Below are positions 59,155-64,000 of a DNA stretch of 64,000 bases, one piece after another (the first letter of the stretch is position 1; every line of letters starts with the position of its first letter). Under the pieces are notes generated by a model. It was not told the DNA's origin and did not search any database. It saw only the letters and a list, made by a program, of their open reading frames with translations. Origin of the DNA: Atrina japonica (Eukaryota; Mollusca; Bivalvia; Pterioida; Pinnidae); NCBI GenBank assembly GCA_030159075.1, contig BROG01000903.1:169276-233275 (forward strand), given 5' to 3'. Made by a program: the position numbers and the translations under genes.

Positions 59155-61003
59155 CTGATACCAAAGTATAAATCATTAGGATGTCCAAGATAAAGGTACC
59201 CCAAATCTGTTTAAAAAAATGGACAAACACCGACCTCTTGAAATCAAGAGGTGGGATCAGGTGTCATAGAGGAGTAAGCATCGCCTGTCGACCTGTCACA
59301 CGGGCCGTAAGTCCAGTCAAATTAAAATGAAATACGTAAGGAACGAATCCTCGTCATAATTAGTACAGAAGTATTAACAAATGCCATCGAACAGGTTACT
59401 CAACAATTCACGGAATGAAACAGAGTAATCGCATACAAGACTATTATACCGACCGTAAAATTTCCGGAACATTGACACCAAACGCGGTTTTCGATATTCC
59501 TGTGTCAACAATTTGTCAGTAAGTAGTTTGCCTCTGTATATGAAATATTCATAGGTTGAACACGTCCTGGCATACCGGATCATTTGTGAAATATAAGCTC
59601 CATATGAATAAATCTCTTTATAATGGCCACTCTCTATAACAGGTTTTTGCCTTTCCCTTTGAGTGAACTTTATATACAAGCTTGATTGTTATTACCTAAC
59701 ATAAAGGCGACGACTTCGGCTTCCCATCGTAAACTTTCAACACTACTTAAATGTGGAAAGTTTACGATGGGAAAGCCGAAGTCGTCGCGTTTGTCGTATA
59801 GCTTATTTGTTAATTTCCCGTCTGTGTCTGTAGAAAGTAAAATGACTAAGTATGAAGCGTATCTGTTGTATCTTTTATTTCTAGTTCGCTGGGATATATC
59901 GCATCGACATATGTATGAAAATTGTCATTAGTAATTGACAAAACATCGTCGATATATGTCAATGTCATATTAAGGACACTGCTAACATTTTCTTCTTTTG
60001 ATTCAGCAGTTTCTGAATGAAGTCTGCTTCGTATGAATAAAGTTACAGATCGGCCAATAAAGGGGCACAGTTTGTTCCCTTAGCAATGCCGGCAGTTTGT
60101 TGAAAGACCATGTCTCCGAACATTTAAATATATTGTCTGTTAGAAATTCCAGCATCATTTTTATATCAACTTCAGTGTATTTATGTGTGGAATCAGAGTG
60201 GTGTTTGACAAAATAAGTATCATAATAACCAATCACTAGATATTTACATTTCCGAGTACTTCTTTTAGTGAAGTACAGTTGTCAATGATGTTAAAAAGGT
60301 CTCTCTTTTAATTTTAATGTGGAATTGTTGTGTAAATTTTCTAAAAGTTGTTTAGATTTTTTTAGTATCCACACCTGATTTACACCGCTTCTGGAATAAG
60401 CAACTGTACAGTATTGTTTAAGTTTCTCCTTAACGGCTGTTAGTACCTTGGTAAGGTGTAAAGATAAAGGTTTGGTGTAACATTTGCTGGATCCTGCTAT
60501 GTATCTCTGTTTATATGAGGTTTTGTGAAGTTTAGGTATCCAATATAAATATGGTAACTCAAAACCAGTATCGGTTGTAGGTACATCTAAAGAATGTAAT
60601 ACGGACACGTGATTTTGAAGGATCTCGTTCTTTGAAAGTGGGCTACGTGTATATGTAAGATTACCAGAATTCGTATTAAACCCTTGTTCTTCTAATGTGC
60701 AATTAAAGTAATGTGCCTTACAAATAAAAACTATAATACACAGGCTTTGTCTGCTGGGACCAGTACATATTGGTCATGTAATCTATCCAGCTGGATTACT
60801 ACTTCTGGATAACTAAATACAGAGGGATAGCGTGTTTTCATAGTTCCTTTAAGTTTTCGAATACGAGATTTTATTAACCACCGTATAGTTTTTAGCATTT
60901 CAGACAAAGTATCTGGTTCCACGTCTTCATGTTTGGCCCATCGTCTGGCATAATCTTCGACAAAATTCATAATTAAACTGAAATTCTGTCGCCAATTAAA
61001 GGA
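59155..61003 (-). mobile_element. Naiad-type PLE, 5'-truncated, rearranged (reverse orientation)
   Basis: From the 3' tail (CTGATACCAAAGTATAAATC, 59155) back through the RT to the stretch for SFNWRQN at about 61003. Minus-strand frames: RGKLLTDKLLTQEYRKPR, YFVKHHSDSTHKYTEVDIK, LYWIPKLHKTSYKQRYIAG and DYARRWAKHEDVEPDTLSE, broken by shifts. It retains the ~100 bp missing at 48390. About 100 bp of foreign sequence and a fold-back lie at 59607-59788. The endonuclease part is absent. Confidence 0.85.
59706..59788. repeat. Fold-back hairpin inside the PLE copy
   Basis: CGACGACTTCGGCTTCCC..AAACTTTC and GAAAGTTTACGATGGGAAAG / CCGAAGTCGTCG are near-perfect inverted arms of about 31 bp around a 17-nt loop. 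The right arm is native RT sequence; the left arm is an inverted duplicate. Confidence 0.88.
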
Positions 61004-61365
61004 ACGGGCTTTAGATGACGCGTAATTTAATGAGTAATTATTTGAAAGAAAATGTCATAATCACATCTCACAAATATTTTTGAACACTTAAGGTAATATA
61101 TACTTATTACATGCATGTGTAATCATGTTATCATGCTGTGATTTATGAGGTTATTTAGAATTGTTACGGTCATTTTGATGTGTGGTAATTCAATATAACA
61201 TTGGACTCAATGGGAAATACGTACAATATATTTTATTCCAGAATCATTCAACAAGTTTATGCCAAATGACAGATATGTTGTTTATCAAGTGTTCGCATTT
61301 AGGCCATTCGTTAATGTCCATTGGTTAAAAGGAATCATCTCGTGAGGGTTAAGTTAACAATGCAC
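61004..61365. other. Intergenic, nothing recognised
   Basis: No supported feature. Confidence 0.4.
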
Positions 61366-61389
61366 TCAATGGGAGAAACAGCCGTTATC

Positions 61390-61565
61390 ATATAGAAAAC
61401 CTTTCCCCAAAGACCACCGCGACACCGGTGTCATATAGAAAACTTTCCACCATAGTAATTCTCACCCCCTCCCGGAAAATTTTCTATGTAGAAAATCTTC
61501 CCCCATGGGGGAACTTTTTCTATATGAAATTTATTCCGCCAACTACGTATACAAAACTTTCCCAC
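61390..61565. repeat. Short degenerate repeat of TCATATAGAAAA / TTTTCTATATGA
   Basis: CATATAGAAAACCTTTCCCC, CATATAGAAAACTTTCCACC, TTTTCTATGTAGAAAATC and TTTTCTATATGAAATTTATT recur in both senses within 170 bp. Confidence 0.55.
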
Positions 61566-61784
61566 CTGTACGTTATGAATTTGACTCTTTCTCTCATCGA
61601 TAGCTAAATATATATTCTTTTCAAACTTGATCCAGGATTCTAAATACATGCATTTTAAAAACAAAAATCGAAATTAAATGTTTCTTTCAGTAGCTGTAAT
61701 AAATTTACTCAAAATTTTTCAATTCTAATACTTAAATTATTCAAATATATTTCAACTCATTTTCCCATTGTATCATCATGCTTA

Positions 61785-61895
61785 TTCCTCCATCGCACCT
61801 GACCACACCTCCAGAAGTCCGTGTTTGTCCATTTGTTCCTGATTTTATATGTATCCTGGACATCCTAAAGATATATACTTTGGTCTCTGATATTT
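61785..61895 (+). mobile_element. PLE 3' tail fragment
   Basis: TCCTCCATCGCACCTGACCAC, CAGAAGTCCGTGTTTGTCC, TATACTTTGGTCTCTGATA. Confidence 0.75.
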
Positions 61896-62629
61896 TTTAT
61901 AATTTAATTCTATTGAACAGTAAGATTTTATTAAAATGAAAAATCAGAAATGGCTTTGCAATATTTTTTGAAAATATGTGGTTTTATATGAAATATAAGT
62001 AAAAACGTATAGCTCATGTAAAACTACGGTTTTGTTAATGATATATATAATATTTCGCGGCCAAGTAAAGTAAGGCCAAAATCTTAGAAGTATCAACAAA
62101 GCATAGTTTTTTTGGTATTGATTACTTTGCTCAGTATGTAAGTAACAAAATCATACTATGATTTACCAACAAAATTTTTAGGGTCAGGATTTAATAAATT
62201 CTCTTGTGACACTATATGTGAGCACGTCCCTTATAAGTTTGAATAAAATAAGCGAGAAATACTACTGCAAATGCAGCAAAAGTACTTCAAATATTCAGGA
62301 GTTTTAAACAAGAATTCTCTATTACTACAAAATACAAAAAACCTATATAAATCCACAGGTCAGCAAACATTGTTCATACAATTGGAAGGTGAAATAATTG
62401 GATAAAAATTGTCTTCATAATCACCAAATATGCATCTTTATATAAACAGTTTTTCCCTTTTTGTTTTTGATGAAAGATTTGCATCAACATGTTTTTAGTT
62501 TGTAATGTCAATGTGTGGGTTTTTCAAACTATTTTGTATTTATTATTTTCACGTGAATATACTTCCAATGTTTTACTGGCTCAATACCCAAATACTTGTC
62601 GTACGTACTAAATTCTTTTTGGCTCTATT
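61896..62629. other. Intergenic, nothing recognised
   Basis: AT-rich; no gene or recurrent repeat noticed. Confidence 0.4.
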
Positions 62630-63022
62630 TATGCCAGGGCGTGTACAACATATGAAGATTTCATATACAGAGGTAAACTACTCACTGATAAATTATTGAC
62701 ACAGAGATATCTAAAACCGCGTTTAATGTCAACGTTCCACAAATTTTCCGGTCGGTATAATAGTCTTGTTTGCGACTACTCTGTTTCACTAAGTGAAATG
62801 TTGAGTCGCCTTTTCGTTGGCGGTTGTTGAGACGTCTGTACCAATTATGAGGAGGAGTCATTGGACTTGACTATGGACTCAAGGCGGGTGTGACCGGTCA
62901 ACAGGGGATGCTTACTCCTCCATGGCACTTGATCCCACCTCTTGATTTCCAGTGTTTGTCCATTTTTACCGAATTTGTATCTATGTCCTGGACATTCTAT
63001 TGATTTATACTTTGGTATCAAA
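62630..63022 (+). mobile_element. Naiad-type PLE 3' end with full tail
   Basis: From GCCAGGGCGTGTACAACATATG (RT codons ..ARACTTYED) through GGTCGGTATAATAGTCTTG and GACCGGTCAACAGGGGATGC to ATACTTTGGTATCAAAATT. 5'-truncated. Confidence 0.85.
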
Positions 63023-63044
63023 ATTTTTTTATATTATAATAGAA

Positions 63045-64000
63045 TTACATAGAGGTAGTGCCAATTGGTATAAAAACTGGCACCTCACATGTTTGGGGTG
63101 AGTCCAGAGCATTATATATATATATAATTCTTAAAAAATCCTTGTGTGTTCGTAATTTTCCTAACAGTTTACACCATCGCTTTAATGTAGAATTTTTAAT
63201 TGATGCCATTGAATTAATTTTGAACAACATTCCAATTTGGTAATAAACATAATGTACACATCTATACAGCCATGGGAACAACTTACGCAACTTTAACCTT
63301 GAGGTATCTAAAAAAACCTTAATGAAAGGTTCGAACAATATTTTGATTCAAATGTAATGGAAACATTTAAAACATTATAAAAAAGATATTTGAACGATTG
63401 TTTCATTGTCTGGAATCTTAGCTGGGGCAACACTGATAATCTTTATGACATATTGCAAAACTTTCTTCCTAATATAACATTTACTAAAGAAACAGATCCT
63501 TATTAAATAACATTTTAGACGTCATGCTTATAAAAGGCAACCAATTAATTACAGATATTTACAGAAAGCCTACAGTTACACAGCAATACCTCCATTTTAA
63601 AAGTCAACACCCAAAATGTTGCAGAAATTCAATTCCTTACATATTTGCAAGACGTTTATGTACTATTATCGTACCATCAGCTCTGAGGAAAACAGACTTA
63701 AATGAGTTAAGATCCGCCTTAAAAAAACGAGATTATCATTTGAGTGATAAACCTAGCCGAATTCATTCCACTATCAGTGCTAAGACAAAGAAAATCAAAG
63801 AACAAAAACTAACTATTAGTATTTGTCACAACTTTCAATATATGCAATCCAGAAATATTTAACGAAGGATATAAAGGTTTAGATAATTTACGAGTAGGTG
63901 AAAAACTAAATATAATTTTAAATGAAGCAAAAATAATAAAAAGTAAACCCTTAAAATCTCAAACAATTACTTACTCGTGGCCACAAAGACCTCAAGAGAT
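63045..64000 (+). pseudogene. Canonical Penelope-type PLE reverse transcriptase, degenerate, runs off right edge
   Basis: Frames with several stops and shifts follow the C-terminal half of a Penelope-type RT: TTYATLTLRYL, LNDCFIVWNLSWGNTDNLYD, FLPNITFTKETD, then an open stretch (63524-63862) with DIYRKPTVTQQYLHFKSQHP and RRLCTIIVPSALRKTDLNEL. After a further shift come NPEIFNEGYKGLDNLRVGE and LNEAKIIKSKPLK, the usual lead into the C-terminal GIY-YIG domain, which would lie outside the window. It is clearly different from the Naiad-type RT at 48412. Confidence 0.75.

Noticed and set aside
61431..61664. 77-residue minus-strand frame with Gly-Gly and FYIENFP repeats
   Set aside because: Comes from the degenerate repeat at 61390-61565; no other gene evidence.

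Overview
The window looks like nuclear DNA of a marine bivalve mollusc. It is AT-rich and intron-rich, with spliced genes (GT..AG introns with matching phases). It is crowded with dinucleotide and tetranucleotide microsatellites, minisatellites, tRNA-derived SINEs and Penelope-like retroelements (PLEs). The SINE tail and the PLE 3' tail are types I associate with bivalve genomes. The species cannot be read from the sequence alone.

Three host loci are supported. (1) At 1-2077 (+) lies the 3' part of a TRIM/RBCC-like gene (three visible exons, 439 residues, cut by the left edge). (2) At 15091-9193 (-) lies its complete paralogue (three coding exons, 846 residues: RING, two B-boxes, coiled coil, a linker rich in SH3-ligand and tyrosine motifs, and an NHL-like propeller end). 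The two genes converge tail to tail around a repeat-filled spacer with a 28-bp minisatellite. They share a SINE relic at the same place in intron 2, so the relic predates the duplication. (3) At 19164-43084 (+) lies a 20-exon gene whose splice phases all agree and whose joined length is exactly 996 codons. It encodes a 995-residue single-pass membrane protein: signal peptide, YWTD propeller, EGF, YWTD propeller, EGF, a third propeller, transmembrane helix and a short tail. It resembles an LRP ectodomain without LDL-A repeats. It is divergent from gene 2, across about 4 kb holding a 61-bp minisatellite.

From 43 kb to the right edge no host gene was recognised. The landmark is a PLE at 46667-49521 (+) with an N-terminal GIY-YIG endonuclease, a CxC linker and a reverse transcriptase, the permuted order described for Naiad elements. 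This copy is broken by a 5' tandem duplication, a frameshift and an internal deletion. A second copy (59155-61003, -) carries a fold-back hairpin. At least a dozen shorter fragments, mostly 3' tails, are scattered through introns and spacers. A PLE of the more usual Penelope type runs off the right edge (63045-64000). Between 54.8 and 59.1 kb lies a mosaic of tandem segmental duplications separated by (TA)n tracts. Several unclassified dispersed repeat families recur and are listed by coordinate.
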